A stretch of DNA of 64,000 nt from the NCBI RefSeq assembly GCF_039649665.1, contig NZ_JBDJAW010000037.1, forward strand, positions 1 through 64,000, in the 5' to 3' direction. The position numbers and the translations under genes were made by a program. Below are positions 47,403 through 56,217 of the stretch, piece by piece; position 1 is the stretch's first letter; every line of letters starts with the position of its first letter. This DNA comes from Microbispora sp. ZYX-F-249 (lineage in GTDB: Bacteria; Actinomycetota; Actinomycetes; Streptosporangiales; Streptosporangiaceae). The notes below the pieces were generated by a model that saw nothing but the letters and a program-made list of their open reading frames with translations, made no database searches and was not told the origin of the DNA.

Positions 47403-48737
47403 TCAGGCTTTTCTCATCCGGGAGACCAGCCCGGTGTCGTAGTCCCCGCTCACGAACTCGGGATGGTCCAGCAACTCGGCGCAGAACGGCAGGTTGTGCT
47501 TCGGGCCCTCGATCCTGAACCCGGCGACCGCCTCCCGGCCCCGCTCCAGTGCCTCCTCGCGGGTGGCGCCGACGACACAGAGCTTGGCCATCAGCGGGTC
47601 GTAGAACGGCGTGACGGTGTTGCCCGCCGTGTAACCCGAATCGATGCGCACCCCCTCGCCGACCGGCTCCTCCCACACCCCGATCTTGCCAGGCCCGGGG
47701 AGGAACCTGCGGGGGTCCTCGGCGTAGACGCGGAACTCGATGGCGTGGCCGCTCACCCGCGGCTCGACGGAGTAGACCTCCCCGGCCGCGACGCGGATCT
47801 GGTGCTCGACGAGGTCGAGGCCGGTGACCAGTTCGGTGACGGGGTGCTCCACCTGGAGGCGGGTGTTCATCTCCAGGAAGACGAAATCCTGGGCGTCGGC
47901 GTCGACGAGGCACTCCACCGTGCCCGCGCCGCGGTAGGCCACGGCCTCTCCGGCCCGTACGGCCGCCGCCAGCATCCGCTCGCGCAGCTCCGGGGTCACG
48001 CCCGGGGACGGGCTCTCCTCCACGACCTTCTGGTGGCGCCGCTGCACCGAGCAGTCCCGTTCGCCCAGGGCGACCACGGTGCCGTCGGCGAGGCCCAGGA
48101 TCTGCACCTCGACGTGCCTGGCCCGCTCGATGTAGCGCTCGAGCAGGATGGCCGGCTCGCCGCCGAAACGGGCGGCCGCCCGGCAGGCCTGCTCGAACGC
48201 CTTGGCCAGCGACGCGTCGTCGCGCGCCACGCCCATCCCGATGCCGCCGCCCCCGCCGGCCGCCTTCACCATCACCGGGTATCCGATCTCCCGGGCGGCC
48301 CGCTCCGCCTGCGCGAGGTCGGACACCGGCTCCCTGGTCCCGGCGGCGACCGGCACGCCCGCCGCCTCCATCAGGTTACGGGCGTTGATCTTGTCGCCCA
48401 TCTGCTCGATGGCCTTGGGGTCCGGGCCGATCCAGACGAGGCCGGCGTCGGTCACCGCGCGGGCGAACGCCGCGTTCTCGGCGAGGAACCCGTATCCGGG
48501 GTGGACCGCCCGCGCCCCCGTCGTACGGGCGGCCTGGAGGACCTTGTCGATGTCCAGGTAGCTCTGGGCCGGGTTCGCGGGGCCGAGGAGCACGGCGTCG
48601 TCGGCCTCACGCGCGAACGGCAGGTCGGCGTCCGCCTCGGAGTGGACCGCGACCGCGCGCAGGCCCATGCCCCGCACCGTACGGATGATCCGCCGGGCTA
48701 TTTCGCCACGGTTGGCGACGAGAACTGAGTCGAACAC
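47403..48737 (-). CDS. accC: Acetyl/acyl-CoA carboxylase, biotin carboxylase subunit
   Basis: This 444-residue ATP-grasp enzyme carboxylates the biotin of the carrier protein. It has VLVANRGEIARRIIRTVR, VHPGYGFLAENAAFA, VMVKAAGGGGGIGMGVAR (ATP loop), ERDCSVQRRHQKVVEESP and EMNTRLQVEHPVTE. It lacks the BCCP fusion of AccA3-type proteins; the separate carrier gene is directly downstream. A carboxyltransferase subunit must come from elsewhere. ATG start with the conserved MFDSVLVANRGE. Confidence 0.93.
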   Translation of the reverse strand: MFDSVLVANRGEIARRIIRTVRGMGLRAVAVHSEADADLPFAREADDAVLLGPANPAQSYLDIDKVLQAARTTGARAVHPGYGFLAENAAFARAVTDAGLVWIGPDPKAIEQMGDKINARNLMEAAGVPVAAGTREPVSDLAQAERAAREIGYPVMVKAAGGGGGIGMGVARDDASLAKAFEQACRAAARFGGEPAILLERYIERARHVEVQILGLADGTVVALGERDCSVQRRHQKVVEESPSPGVTPELRERMLAAAVRAGEAVAYRGAGTVECLVDADAQDFVFLEMNTRLQVEHPVTELVTGLDLVEHQIRVAAGEVYSVEPRVSGHAIEFRVYAEDPRRFLPGPGKIGVWEEPVGEGVRIDSGYTAGNTVTPFYDPLMAKLCVVGATREEALERGREAVAGFRIEGPKHNLPFCAELLDHPEFVSGDYDTGLVSRMRKA

Positions 48738-48870
48738 GCAGCCAACTCTAGGGTGACCCGCCGCTCCGTCCCTCCGACCCTTCCGACTGAACGTGGGGGC
48801 CGATTCTGTAGGGTCGCCACAACATCGGCGGCGTCGGCGCGGCGGTCAACGCGCTCCGATGCTACGTCTG

Positions 48871-50160
48871 CTACAAGCGCGCGACGAGCACGAGCCGGTC
48901 GACGACGCGCGCCATCGCCTCCACCACCCCGGGGTCGTAGGCCGAGCCGCCGTCGAGGCGCAGCCGTTCCAGCGCCGCCGCCGCCCGGTCCCTGTCGGTC
49001 GAGCCGCCCACGAGGTCGTCGTAGGCGTTGGCGGCCTTGATGATGCGGCTCGCCATCGGCGGGGCCTCGCCGAGCGTGTCGCACTGCCGCCGGACGATCT
49101 CCGCGACGCCGTGGAGGACGCCGGTCTTCCTGATCACCTCGGCGCCCAGCTCGGCGATCCGCCGCGCCTGCGCCGGGTCGGCGAGCACGGTCGCGCCGCC
49201 GGGGATCGGGTCGCGTAGCGACAGCTGGCCGATGTCGTGCATGAGCGCGGCATACTCCAGCTCCAGCAGCTGCGGCTCCGCCATGCCGAGCTCCCGGCCG
49301 ATCGCGACCGACAACTGGCTGACGCGGCGCGAGTGGCCCGGTTCGACGTACCCGCCGACCTCGGTGACCCGGCTCAGCGCGCGCACGGTCTGCAGGTAGG
49401 TCGCCCGGATGCCGGCGTACTTGCGGAAGGCCACCTGCGTGACGAGCAGCGGCGCGGCGAACGCGGGCAGCGCGGTCATGTCCATGCTGTGCGAGGCGAG
49501 CGCGAGCAGTATGCCCGACGCCCCGACGGCGGCGCCGAGCGGCGCCGCCATCCTGATCTCGTCCCGTACGGCGACGCCGAACGCGGTCTTGACCTGGTCG
49601 GCCCGGTGCATGGCCGCGATCACCACGTCGGCCGCGAGCATGACCGTGACGAGCACCGCCATCACGCCGAGCGCCGGCCACCAGTTGCCGCCCCGGTCGC
49701 CGGTGTTCCGCGCGAGCTCCCCCAGCGGGCCGGTGAGCGGCCGGTAGGCGAAGGCGAGCAGCGACCCGGCGAGCAGCCGCCGGGCCATGGCGTCGAGCCG
49801 CGGCGGCCGGCCGACCGCCAGATGCGGCAGCCCTCCCGCGATCATGCCGACCGACATCACCGCCACGACCTGCAGGGCCGAATGCTGCGCCGGCCGTCCG
49901 CCCACGTCGAGCAGGAGGGCGTACCCGAGCGAGGCGGCAGTGGAGATCGGGGCGACCTCGCGGTTACCGGGCATCGTGAGCCGGGCCAGCTCCCCGGCGG
50001 CGATGAGCGCGCCGAACCCGATGGCGACCCGCGGGTCGGTCAGCCCCTGGGCCGTGGTGTGGGCGATCCCCGCCACGGTCAGCATCCCGGCGGCGCAGAT
50101 GAGCAGGAGCTGGCCCGAGTCGAGCCCCACCGGCCTGGCCGTCAGCCGACGCTCCCTCAC
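48871..50160 (-). CDS. Membrane HD-domain protein with degenerate HD-GYP
   Basis: This 429-residue protein has about six transmembrane segments in its first 200 residues, then an HD domain: LEYAALMHDIGQLSLRDPIPGG. The GYP loop of c-di-GMP phosphodiesterases (HHExxDGxGYP) is lost; the corresponding area reads VRRQCDTLGE. It may thus be a sensor or have other nucleotidase activity. Its GTG start overlaps the stop of the upstream HD-GYP gene by 4 bp, so the pair is co-translated. Confidence 0.82.
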   Translation of the reverse strand: MRERRLTARPVGLDSGQLLLICAAGMLTVAGIAHTTAQGLTDPRVAIGFGALIAAGELARLTMPGNREVAPISTAASLGYALLLDVGGRPAQHSALQVVAVMSVGMIAGGLPHLAVGRPPRLDAMARRLLAGSLLAFAYRPLTGPLGELARNTGDRGGNWWPALGVMAVLVTVMLAADVVIAAMHRADQVKTAFGVAVRDEIRMAAPLGAAVGASGILLALASHSMDMTALPAFAAPLLVTQVAFRKYAGIRATYLQTVRALSRVTEVGGYVEPGHSRRVSQLSVAIGRELGMAEPQLLELEYAALMHDIGQLSLRDPIPGGATVLADPAQARRIAELGAEVIRKTGVLHGVAEIVRRQCDTLGEAPPMASRIIKAANAYDDLVGGSTDRDRAAAALERLRLDGGSAYDPGVVEAMARVVDRLVLVARL

Positions 50161-51512
50161 CGCTCCGACACCACCTGGATGGGCGTGGTCGGGTCGTCGT
50201 GGTCCTTGACCGTGGTCTCGACGGCGGGGTCGTCGGGGGGGACCTGCACCGGCTGGGCGAGGTGCCAGCCGTGCCGGTCGAGCGCCCTGACGAACGCGCA
50301 GACCATGTCGGGGTCGAACTGCGTGCCCGCGTTCTTGCGGAGCTCCGCCACCGCGAAATCGATCGGCTTGGCCTTGCGGTAGGAGCGGTCGGAGGTCATG
50401 GAGTCGAACGCGTCGGCCACCGCGATGATCCTCGCGAACTCGGGGATCTCCGCCCCGGCCAGTCCCATCGGGTAGCCCTTCCCGTCATGTCGTTCGTGGT
50501 GGTGCATGATCCCGGCGAACGCCTCGTCGAGGAAGTCGATGCCTCGCACGATCTCCAGCCCGCGCATCGGATGGAGCTGGATCGCGGCGTACTCCTCCTC
50601 GGTCAGGCGGCCGTCCTTCTGCAGCACCTTCGTCGGCACGCCGAGCTTGCCGACGTCGTGGAGCATCCCGGCGTACCGGATCGCGCGCAGCCGCTCGGTC
50701 CCCATCCCGATCTCCTCGGCGATCATCGACGACGCCGCGGAGACCCGGGTGCAGTGGCCGCGCGTGTAGTAGTCCTTCGTCTCCACCGCCTGGCACAGCG
50801 CCGCGATGGTCGCGTCGTACGCGCGCTGCTCGGCGTGGTAGTGCCCGAGGGCCCACCGGGCCACGAACAGCGGCAGCAGCACCAGCACGGCCGAGATCGA
50901 CTGCACCGTCGACCACAGGGCCGCGATCAGCAGGCCGAAGGTGGCGAAGCCGACGTAGGAGCTCAGGAACTGCACCATCGCGCGGAACGAGACCTGGTCC
51001 TTGTGCACCTCGGACGCCAGGCGCAGGATGACCGCCGTCAGCGCGAAGTTGACGGCCACGAAGACCCCCGTGGCCGCGGCGTACGGCACGAGGATGCCCG
51101 GGAAGTCGGCCGGCTCGGGCAGCCCGGCCCGGCCTCCCGCGCTCTCGTACGCCCACCCCGCGGCGTATCCGCACAGGGCGTACTGCGCGCCGTTGAACAG
51201 CCTCTTCACCATCGCCAGGCCGGGGCGCACGCTCACGACCGCGGCCAGCCCGACCAGGGCCGCGCCCTCCGGGCCGACGAGCACCACGGCGGCCAGCGCG
51301 GCGGAGAAGCTCACCGACACCGCGACGTGCGGCACGTTGAGCAGCGTCGGCACCGACTCGCAGAGCAGGAAGAGCAGCGCCAGGACGAGGAGCGCCGACC
51401 AGTCCTCCGGCGCGAGCCCGCGATCCGCGAGGAGACCGCGCGTGATCACGAGGCCGGCGGTTCCGACGAGTGCGACGAAGTAGACCCTGGCGGGCCACGG
51501 CAGTTCCCGCAT
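50157..51512 (-). CDS. Membrane HD-GYP cyclic-di-GMP phosphodiesterase
   Basis: This protein of about 451 residues has about eight hydrophobic helices (first LLVLALLFLLCESVPTLL) resembling the N-terminal MASE-like domain, and a C-terminal HD-GYP domain with MLHDVGKLGVPTKVLQK and the intact HHHERHDGKGYPMGL. It likely degrades cyclic di-GMP at the membrane, lowering the signal that controls development in actinomycetes. ATG 51512 is preceded by AAGGTGG; the long frame to 51767 runs through a hairpin and a small ORF. The two HD proteins form one operon. Confidence 0.88.
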   Translation of the reverse strand: MRELPWPARVYFVALVGTAGLVITRGLLADRGLAPEDWSALLVLALLFLLCESVPTLLNVPHVAVSVSFSAALAAVVLVGPEGAALVGLAAVVSVRPGLAMVKRLFNGAQYALCGYAAGWAYESAGGRAGLPEPADFPGILVPYAAATGVFVAVNFALTAVILRLASEVHKDQVSFRAMVQFLSSYVGFATFGLLIAALWSTVQSISAVLVLLPLFVARWALGHYHAEQRAYDATIAALCQAVETKDYYTRGHCTRVSAASSMIAEEIGMGTERLRAIRYAGMLHDVGKLGVPTKVLQKDGRLTEEEYAAIQLHPMRGLEIVRGIDFLDEAFAGIMHHHERHDGKGYPMGLAGAEIPEFARIIAVADAFDSMTSDRSYRKAKPIDFAVAELRKNAGTQFDPDMVCAFVRALDRHGWHLAQPVQVPPDDPAVETTVKDHDDPTTPIQVVSER

Positions 51513-51537
51513 TGCGCCACCTTGAATGCGGATCGGA

Positions 51538-51571
51538 CCCGTGGGCCGGCCCTGCCGGACCGGCCCACGGG
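51538..51571. terminator. Strong hairpin between the small ORF and the HD-GYP gene
   Basis: CCCGTGGGCCGG (51538-51549) pairs perfectly with CCGGCCCACGGG (51560-51571) across 10 bases. It stands 6 bp beyond the stop of the 35-codon ORF and 25 bp before the HD-GYP ATG, so it may be a terminator or an attenuator. Confidence 0.7.
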
Positions 51572-51577
51572 CAGTGA

Positions 51578-51685
51578 CTACGTCCAGGAGATCCCCGGGG
51601 TGCCGGCCGCGAGACCGGCCAAAGCGACCACCGGAGTGAGCAGCGCCAGCGCCACTATCAGCCTGACGACGGTCTTCCCTAGCAT
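51578..51685 (-). CDS. 35-residue hydrophobic peptide upstream of HD-GYP
   Basis: The minus strand encodes a 35-codon peptide: MLGKTVVRLIVALALL, then a further short apolar stretch and the end GTPGISWT, with TAG at 51578. A very good ribosome binding site (GGAGG, 7 bp before the ATG) and its tight position before a hairpin and the HD-GYP gene support expression. It could be a membrane-bound or secreted peptide, or a leader peptide; its family is unknown to me. Confidence 0.55.
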   Translation of the reverse strand: MLGKTVVRLIVALALLTPVVALAGLAAGTPGISWT

Positions 51686-51791
51686 TGCGCCGCCTCCACG
51701 TCGATGTCGGATTCAGGCTACAGAAGGGCCGACGGCCGGTCCGGGATGTCGCGACCATCGCAGCCAAACCGTAACCAAGCCATCACGCCGC

Positions 51792-51803
51792 GTGCAATTG
51801 CAC
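51792..51803. promoter_or_regulatory. 12-bp palindrome upstream of the small ORF
   Basis: GTGCAATTGCAC is a perfect palindrome at 107 bp upstream of the peptide ORF start. On the minus strand its TTGCAC could be a -35 with TACGGT 18 bp downstream as a -10. Confidence 0.4.
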
Positions 51804-51833
51804 TGGTTTGTCGCGGCCTTCCCGCGGACCCTT

Positions 51834-52766
51834 TCAAGGTGTGAGCCGGGCCATCAGCCGGCGGACGCCGTCGTCCACGTCGGCCTGCAGCATGCTGTTG
51901 TCGACGCCCGGCGCACAGCCGTAATCGACGTGCACACCCGCGGGCGGTCCCTCGGCGTAGCCGAAGACGAGCCGGTAGTCCCGGTGGTCCGCCTCCGGGC
52001 CTCCGCCCTGGCACGAGTGGTCGCTCGGCACGGTGCCGAGGTCGTCGAGCGCCGCCGCGAGCTCCCGGGCCGCCGCCGCGCCGTGCTCGCGCCTCGGCGG
52101 CCACTTCTCGCCCCCGTCCAGGCACACGAGCACCCAGTCCGGCTCTCCGGGGACCATGGCGTCCTCCTGCCCCCGCCGGTGGAGGCCGCCCCGGCAGGGG
52201 TCCTCCGGCCGCGGCAGCCGCCACGTCCCCTCCCGGTAGGCGGCGGTCAGGGCCTTCCCGACGTACGAGCGGGTCCGGGCCTCGCCGTTCGTCGTCGCGA
52301 CGCAGGAGTTCACCTCCTCGGCGCTGCCCACCCACAGGGCCGAGCCGTCGGCGTACGCGAACCGGACCAGATAGTTCGTCATCGGCCCGCCCATGGCCGT
52401 GCACGCCCCCCAGGTCTCGCCGGTGGTCACCGGCAGGTACGCCAGGTCGCGGGCCATCGCCGCCGCCTGGTCCGTCAGCCTCCGCGACCCGCCCAGCCGC
52501 TCGCCGCCCGGATCCATGTTGACGCCGGGATAGGCGCAGATCAGCGCCCGGACCGGCGAGCCGGGCACCAGCGACTCGTCCGCGCCGTCCACGTCGGGGC
52601 CGGCCGGCACCCAGCCGCCGATGCCCTCGCCTTCCCACTGCCGCGGGCACGCGTCCGGTGTCGCGCTCGATCCGCCCGCGTGGCCGGCCAGTGCGAATCC
52701 CGCGTACCCGGCGAGGGCGATGACGGCGGCGACGATGACGGCGGGGGCCCAGTGCGAACGCTTCAC
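51834..52766 (-). CDS. Membrane-anchored extracellular protein, unknown family
   Basis: This protein of about 310 residues has one N-terminal transmembrane helix (WAPAVIVAAVIALAGYAGFAL) and a long extracytoplasmic part with many Cys and Trp residues (WGACTAMGGPMTNYLVRF, DYGCAPGVDNSML). No enzyme motif stands out; GVxHVDYGCAPG and the paired Cys suggest disulfides. GTG 52766 avoids overlap with the upstream epimerase gene. I do not recognise the family. Confidence 0.68.
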   Translation of the reverse strand: MKRSHWAPAVIVAAVIALAGYAGFALAGHAGGSSATPDACPRQWEGEGIGGWVPAGPDVDGADESLVPGSPVRALICAYPGVNMDPGGERLGGSRRLTDQAAAMARDLAYLPVTTGETWGACTAMGGPMTNYLVRFAYADGSALWVGSAEEVNSCVATTNGEARTRSYVGKALTAAYREGTWRLPRPEDPCRGGLHRRGQEDAMVPGEPDWVLVCLDGGEKWPPRREHGAAAARELAAALDDLGTVPSDHSCQGGGPEADHRDYRLVFGYAEGPPAGVHVDYGCAPGVDNSMLQADVDDGVRRLMARLTP

Positions 52767-52804
52767 ATCGCTGAGACGTCCGCCCCGGGCACCGGGTTCA
52801 CCGG

Positions 52805-53722
52805 TCAGACGAGCGCTTGGCGGGCCCATTCGACGGTGGCCTTGAGACCGGTGGGCAGGTCGTGCCGGGGACGCCAGCCGAGGGCCTCGTACGCGGGAGC
52901 GGGGTCGACGGCCATCGCGGGGAGGTCGCCCAGCCGGGCCGGCTCGAAGCGGGGCTCGTCCGGGGCTCCGGCCGCCGCGGCGACCAGCGTGTGCAGCTCA
53001 CGGTCGGTGGTCTGCACGCCCGTGCCGAGATTGAAGCGGCGGCCGTCGCCGTGCGGCCCGCAGGCGCGGGCGAAGCCGTCCACCACGTCCTCCACGAAGA
53101 CGTAGTCGCGTGTCTGGGACCCGTCGCCGTAGACGACCGTGGGCCTGCCCGCCAGCAGGGCGTCGGTGAAGATGGCGACCACCCCGGCCTCGCCCTCCGG
53201 CGACTGGCGCGGCCCGTAGACGTTCGACAGCACGAGCGTGGTGTATTCGAGCCCGTACAACGCCCGGTAGGTGGCGAGGTACAGCTCGCCGCCGAGCTTG
53301 GAGGCGGCGTACGGCGAGCGGGGATCGACCGGGGCGTCTCCCGGGACCGGGATCACGGCCGGCCTGCCGTAGACGGCGACGGAGGACGCGTAGACGACCT
53401 TGCGTGCCCCGGCGCGACGGGCGGCCTCCAGCACGTTGACCGTGCCCTCGACGTTGATCCTGGTGTCGGTCAGCGGGTCGGCGACACTCCTGCGCACGCT
53501 GATCTGCGCGGCGAGGTGACAGACGACCTCCGGCCGCCAGCGTTCGGCGACCTCCGCGAGCGCGGGGTCGCGCACGTCCATGACGTGCAGGGATGCGTCG
53601 GGGTTGCGCACGTGCCCGGATGACAGGTCGTCCACCACCGCGACCTCGTGGCCGTCCGACAACAGCCGATCGACGAGAGTGGATCCGATGAACCCCGCCC
53701 CGCCCGTGACCAGTGCCCGCAT
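52805..53722 (-). CDS. NAD-dependent sugar epimerase/dehydratase
   Basis: This 305-residue extended SDR has VTGGAGFIGSTLVDRL near residue 5, a VVDDLSSGH stretch, YGxxK-like SPYAASKLGGELYLATYRALYG, and FNLGTG near the C-terminus. The build resembles UDP-glucose 4-epimerase/GalE-like enzymes of nucleotide-sugar metabolism; the substrate cannot be fixed. It is the last gene before the rsrA/sigR unit. Confidence 0.87.
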   Translation of the reverse strand: MRALVTGGAGFIGSTLVDRLLSDGHEVAVVDDLSSGHVRNPDASLHVMDVRDPALAEVAERWRPEVVCHLAAQISVRRSVADPLTDTRINVEGTVNVLEAARRAGARKVVYASSVAVYGRPAVIPVPGDAPVDPRSPYAASKLGGELYLATYRALYGLEYTTLVLSNVYGPRQSPEGEAGVVAIFTDALLAGRPTVVYGDGSQTRDYVFVEDVVDGFARACGPHGDGRRFNLGTGVQTTDRELHTLVAAAAGAPDEPRFEPARLGDLPAMAVDPAPAYEALGWRPRHDLPTGLKATVEWARQALV

Positions 53723-53806
53723 GTCCCCGCCCTTCCCGGCCTGTACGGAAGATCCTAACGAGCATTGCCCCGGCGCGGCCCGGTCACGCCTCCCGTTGGG
53801 TGCGGG

Positions 53807-54073
53807 CTATTCCACCATCTCGGCGCGGACCTGCTCGATCCTGCTGAGCACCTTGGAGCGCAAATCCCGCGGGACGGGGTCGCACCCGCAGTGCTTGGCC
53901 ACGAGCCGCTTGACGGCCTCCTCCAGGCCGTACTCCTCCAGGCAGGGGCCGCACTCGTCGAGGTGCTTCCTGATCTCGGCGATGCGGTCGTTGTCCAGCT
54001 CGCCGTCCAGGTAGGTGTACACCCGGTCGAGCACCTGGCTACACGGGGTGTCGTGGTGTTTCCCGCAGCTCAT
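53807..54073 (-). CDS. rsrA: Zinc-binding redox anti-sigma factor RsrA
   Basis: This 88-residue ZAS protein has Cys11, His37, Cys41 and Cys44 (HLDECGPC) at exactly the zinc/disulfide positions of RsrA, and a final [15 protein letters not shown] helix. Reduced RsrA binds SigR; oxidation forms a disulfide, releases zinc and frees SigR. The gene overlaps sigR (ATGA), securing stoichiometric production. Confidence 0.95.
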   Translation of the reverse strand: MSCGKHHDTPCSQVLDRVYTYLDGELDNDRIAEIRKHLDECGPCLEEYGLEEAVKRLVAKHCGCDPVPRDLRSKVLSRIEQVRAEMVE

Positions 54074-54711
54074 CGCTCCTCCTCGCCAAGCGTCCCGCCG
54101 AGACCCGCGCCGCGGGAGTCCGGCCGCACGAGACCGCGCTCGCGCGCGTAGTCCTCGAGCTGGTTGCGCAGCTGCCGGCGGCCCCGGTGGAGGCGCGACA
54201 TCACGGTCCCGATGGGCGTGCCCATGATCTCGGCGATCTCCTTGTACGGGAAGCCCTCAACGTCCGCCAGATAGACGGCGATGCGGAACTCCTCGGGGAG
54301 CGCGGCCAGAGCGTCCTTCACGTCGCTGTCGGGAAGGTGTTCGAGCGCCTCGATCTCGGCCGACTTCAGCCCGCTCGACGTGTGCGACTCCGCCCGCGCG
54401 AGCTGCCAGTCCTCGATCTCCTCGGTGCCCGCCTGCTTGGGCTCCCGCTGCTTCTTCCGGTAGCTGTTGATGAAGGTGTTGGTGAGGATGCGGTAGAGCC
54501 AGGCCTTGAGGTTCGTCCCCTCCTGGAACTGGTGGAAGGAGGCGAACGCCTTGGCGAAGGTCTCCTGGAGGAGATCCTCCGCATCCGCTGCGTTTCGGGT
54601 CATCCGGAGCGCGGCCGAGTACAGCTGGTCGAGAAACGGCATCACGTCGCGCTCGAACCGCTCGCTGCGCTGCTCCAGAGTCTCCTCGGCTGTCTTGGAG
54701 ACCGGACCCAC
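54070..54711 (-). CDS. sigR: Thiol-oxidative-stress sigma factor SigR
   Basis: This ECF sigma factor of about 213 residues has region 2 ([62 protein letters not shown]) and region 4 ([44 protein letters not shown]) typical of SigR/SigH. It controls thioredoxin and mycothiol genes. The GTG at 54711 matches the short stable isoform; an ATG at 54798 would add 29 residues, as in the unstable long isoform of Streptomyces. A SigR-type promoter lies just upstream, so it is autoregulated. Confidence 0.93.
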   Translation of the reverse strand: MGPVSKTAEETLEQRSERFERDVMPFLDQLYSAALRMTRNAADAEDLLQETFAKAFASFHQFQEGTNLKAWLYRILTNTFINSYRKKQREPKQAGTEEIEDWQLARAESHTSSGLKSAEIEALEHLPDSDVKDALAALPEEFRIAVYLADVEGFPYKEIAEIMGTPIGTVMSRLHRGRRQLRNQLEDYARERGLVRPDSRGAGLGGTLGEEER

Positions 54712-54808
54712 CCCCTTAAGGACACCGTACCCAGCCGAGGATACCGGCCCGGCGAGGTCCAGTCCGTCGAGGCCTTCTGGCAGCACCAACGTCTTCATGC
54801 CCAACTGC

Positions 54809-54834
54809 AACAGGGCGGGCGTAGAGTCTGTTCC
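54809..54834 (-). promoter_or_regulatory. SigR-dependent promoter of sigR
   Basis: On the minus strand GGAAC (54834-54830) and GTT (54811-54809) are separated by exactly 18 bp, fitting the SigR consensus GGAAT-N18-GTT with one mismatch. Transcription would begin near 54802, close to the ATG at 54798. Confidence 0.65.
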
Positions 54835-54960
54835 CGGTGCAGATTGAGGTGACGAACGACCCGGTGCGGGGAAAAAAGTAAGCACCGGCTTGGTAGCCCG
54901 GAAACCGAGTTTCGCTGTCTCACCCCCATGCGTGGGGCAGCCAGAGTCCAGGAGCCGCTC

Positions 54961-55701
54961 GTGCTGCCTATACCGGCCAACGAACTCAACGGCTCGGGCA
55001 CACTCGGGCCGTACTGGACCTTCTATCACGCGGTCGTCGCCGAGCAGCTGCGCCAGTGGCTGCCCGACCGGCCCTCCCTCCTGCTGGACCTGTCCGGCGG
55101 ACGGGGGCGGTGGCCGGTCCAGGCGGCGCGCGCCGGTCACCGGGTGATCGAGGTCTTGGACTTCCGCAGGCCCGCCGAACCGTGGTTGCGCGACGCCTCC
55201 GACCGCATACAGAAGGTGCGCGCCGACAATCTCGCCTTCCTGCCCGAGGGCTGCGTGGACGGCGTCGTCGCCGAGGAGCGCGTGCTGTCGGTCGAGATCA
55301 TGGCGGAGTCCGTCATCGAGGACGTGGCCCGGGTGCTGCGGCCCGGCGGGCGCGCGCTGCTGTGCGTCGACTCGCTGGTCCTCGGGATGGCGATCCTGGC
55401 CGAGCAGAACTACTGGGCGCACCTGTGCCAGACGGGTGAGGTCATGCTCATCCCCTGGCCCGACGGCAGCATCACCCGCTGCTTCACCAGTCAGCAGATA
55501 CGCGAGCTGATCACCGGCGCCGGCCTGGAGGTGGAGTGGGTGCGCCCGCGCACGGTGCTCTCCCCCTCCACCGTCGACCACGTGCTGAGCACGGAGAGCA
55601 AGTCGCTGTCCTGGCTGGTCCGCACCGAACTCGAGACCGAGGCCGACGACGACGACACGGTCGGCATCCACCTGGTGGCCAGCGCGCGCAAGCCCTTGTG
55701 A
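54961..55701 (+). CDS. SAM-dependent methyltransferase
   Basis: This protein of about 246 residues has a class I methyltransferase fold: [20 protein letters not shown] as motif I, then [13 protein letters not shown] and [18 protein letters not shown] as the usual post-motif helix/strand. Its substrate is unknown. GTG 54961 follows AGGAG; an ATG at 54928 lacks a site. It is divergent from sigR. Confidence 0.82.
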   Translation: MLPIPANELNGSGTLGPYWTFYHAVVAEQLRQWLPDRPSLLLDLSGGRGRWPVQAARAGHRVIEVLDFRRPAEPWLRDASDRIQKVRADNLAFLPEGCVDGVVAEERVLSVEIMAESVIEDVARVLRPGGRALLCVDSLVLGMAILAEQNYWAHLCQTGEVMLIPWPDGSITRCFTSQQIRELITGAGLEVEWVRPRTVLSPSTVDHVLSTESKSLSWLVRTELETEADDDDTVGIHLVASARKPL

Positions 55702-55732
55702 ACGCTCTCCCCGGTGTCCGGGAACGGCGGAA

Positions 55733-56065
55733 TCAGCGGCGGCGCTCGGTCCTCGACTGGCACTGCACGCAGCGGGCCGCCTCGGGGCGCGCCTCCAGCC
55801 TGCCCTCGGGAACGAGGGCGCCGCAGTCGACGCAGCGGCCGTAACCGCCGTCGTCCAGCCGCCGCAGCGCGGCCAGCACGGCCGTACGCTGCCGGGACGC
55901 GGCGTCGAGCATGGCCCGGGTCCGGTCGGCGTCGGTGAGGTCGGCTCCCGCGTCGGCGAGGGACCTGTCGTGCCCGGCGACCGGATCCCCACGCAGCACG
56001 CTGATCGACCGGTCGAGTTCGGCGAGCATGCCTTCCAGGCGCATACGCACGGTCGCGACGTCCAC
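55733..56065 (-). CDS. DksA/TraR C4-type zinc finger protein
   Basis: This 110-residue protein has a long coiled-coil N-terminal half ([22 protein letters not shown]) and a C4 zinc finger [30 protein letters not shown]. DksA/TraR proteins bind RNA polymerase's secondary channel and adjust rRNA and stress transcription. The family's tip Asp pair is weak here. GGAGGTG precedes the GTG start. Confidence 0.86.
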   Translation of the reverse strand: MDVATVRMRLEGMLAELDRSISVLRGDPVAGHDRSLADAGADLTDADRTRAMLDAASRQRTAVLAALRRLDDGGYGRCVDCGALVPEGRLEARPEAARCVQCQSRTERRR

Positions 56066-56217
56066 GGATCCGCACCTCCGGGAGTGGGGGAGTCACCCGA
56101 CCAGAAGCCCCCGGTCTCCTGGTCGGTCAGCGGCCGATCACCTCACGTGCGGCCGCTTTCCCGAACGGATGCCCACTTCGCGCGCCGCTTACACCCCTTG
56201 GAGACCCCCGTGCGGGC

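Noticed and set aside
50199..53105. 968-codon plus-strand open frame
   Set aside because: It overlaps the HD-GYP, small-ORF, membrane-protein and epimerase genes on the other strand; the translation is arginine/glycine-rich and motif-free.
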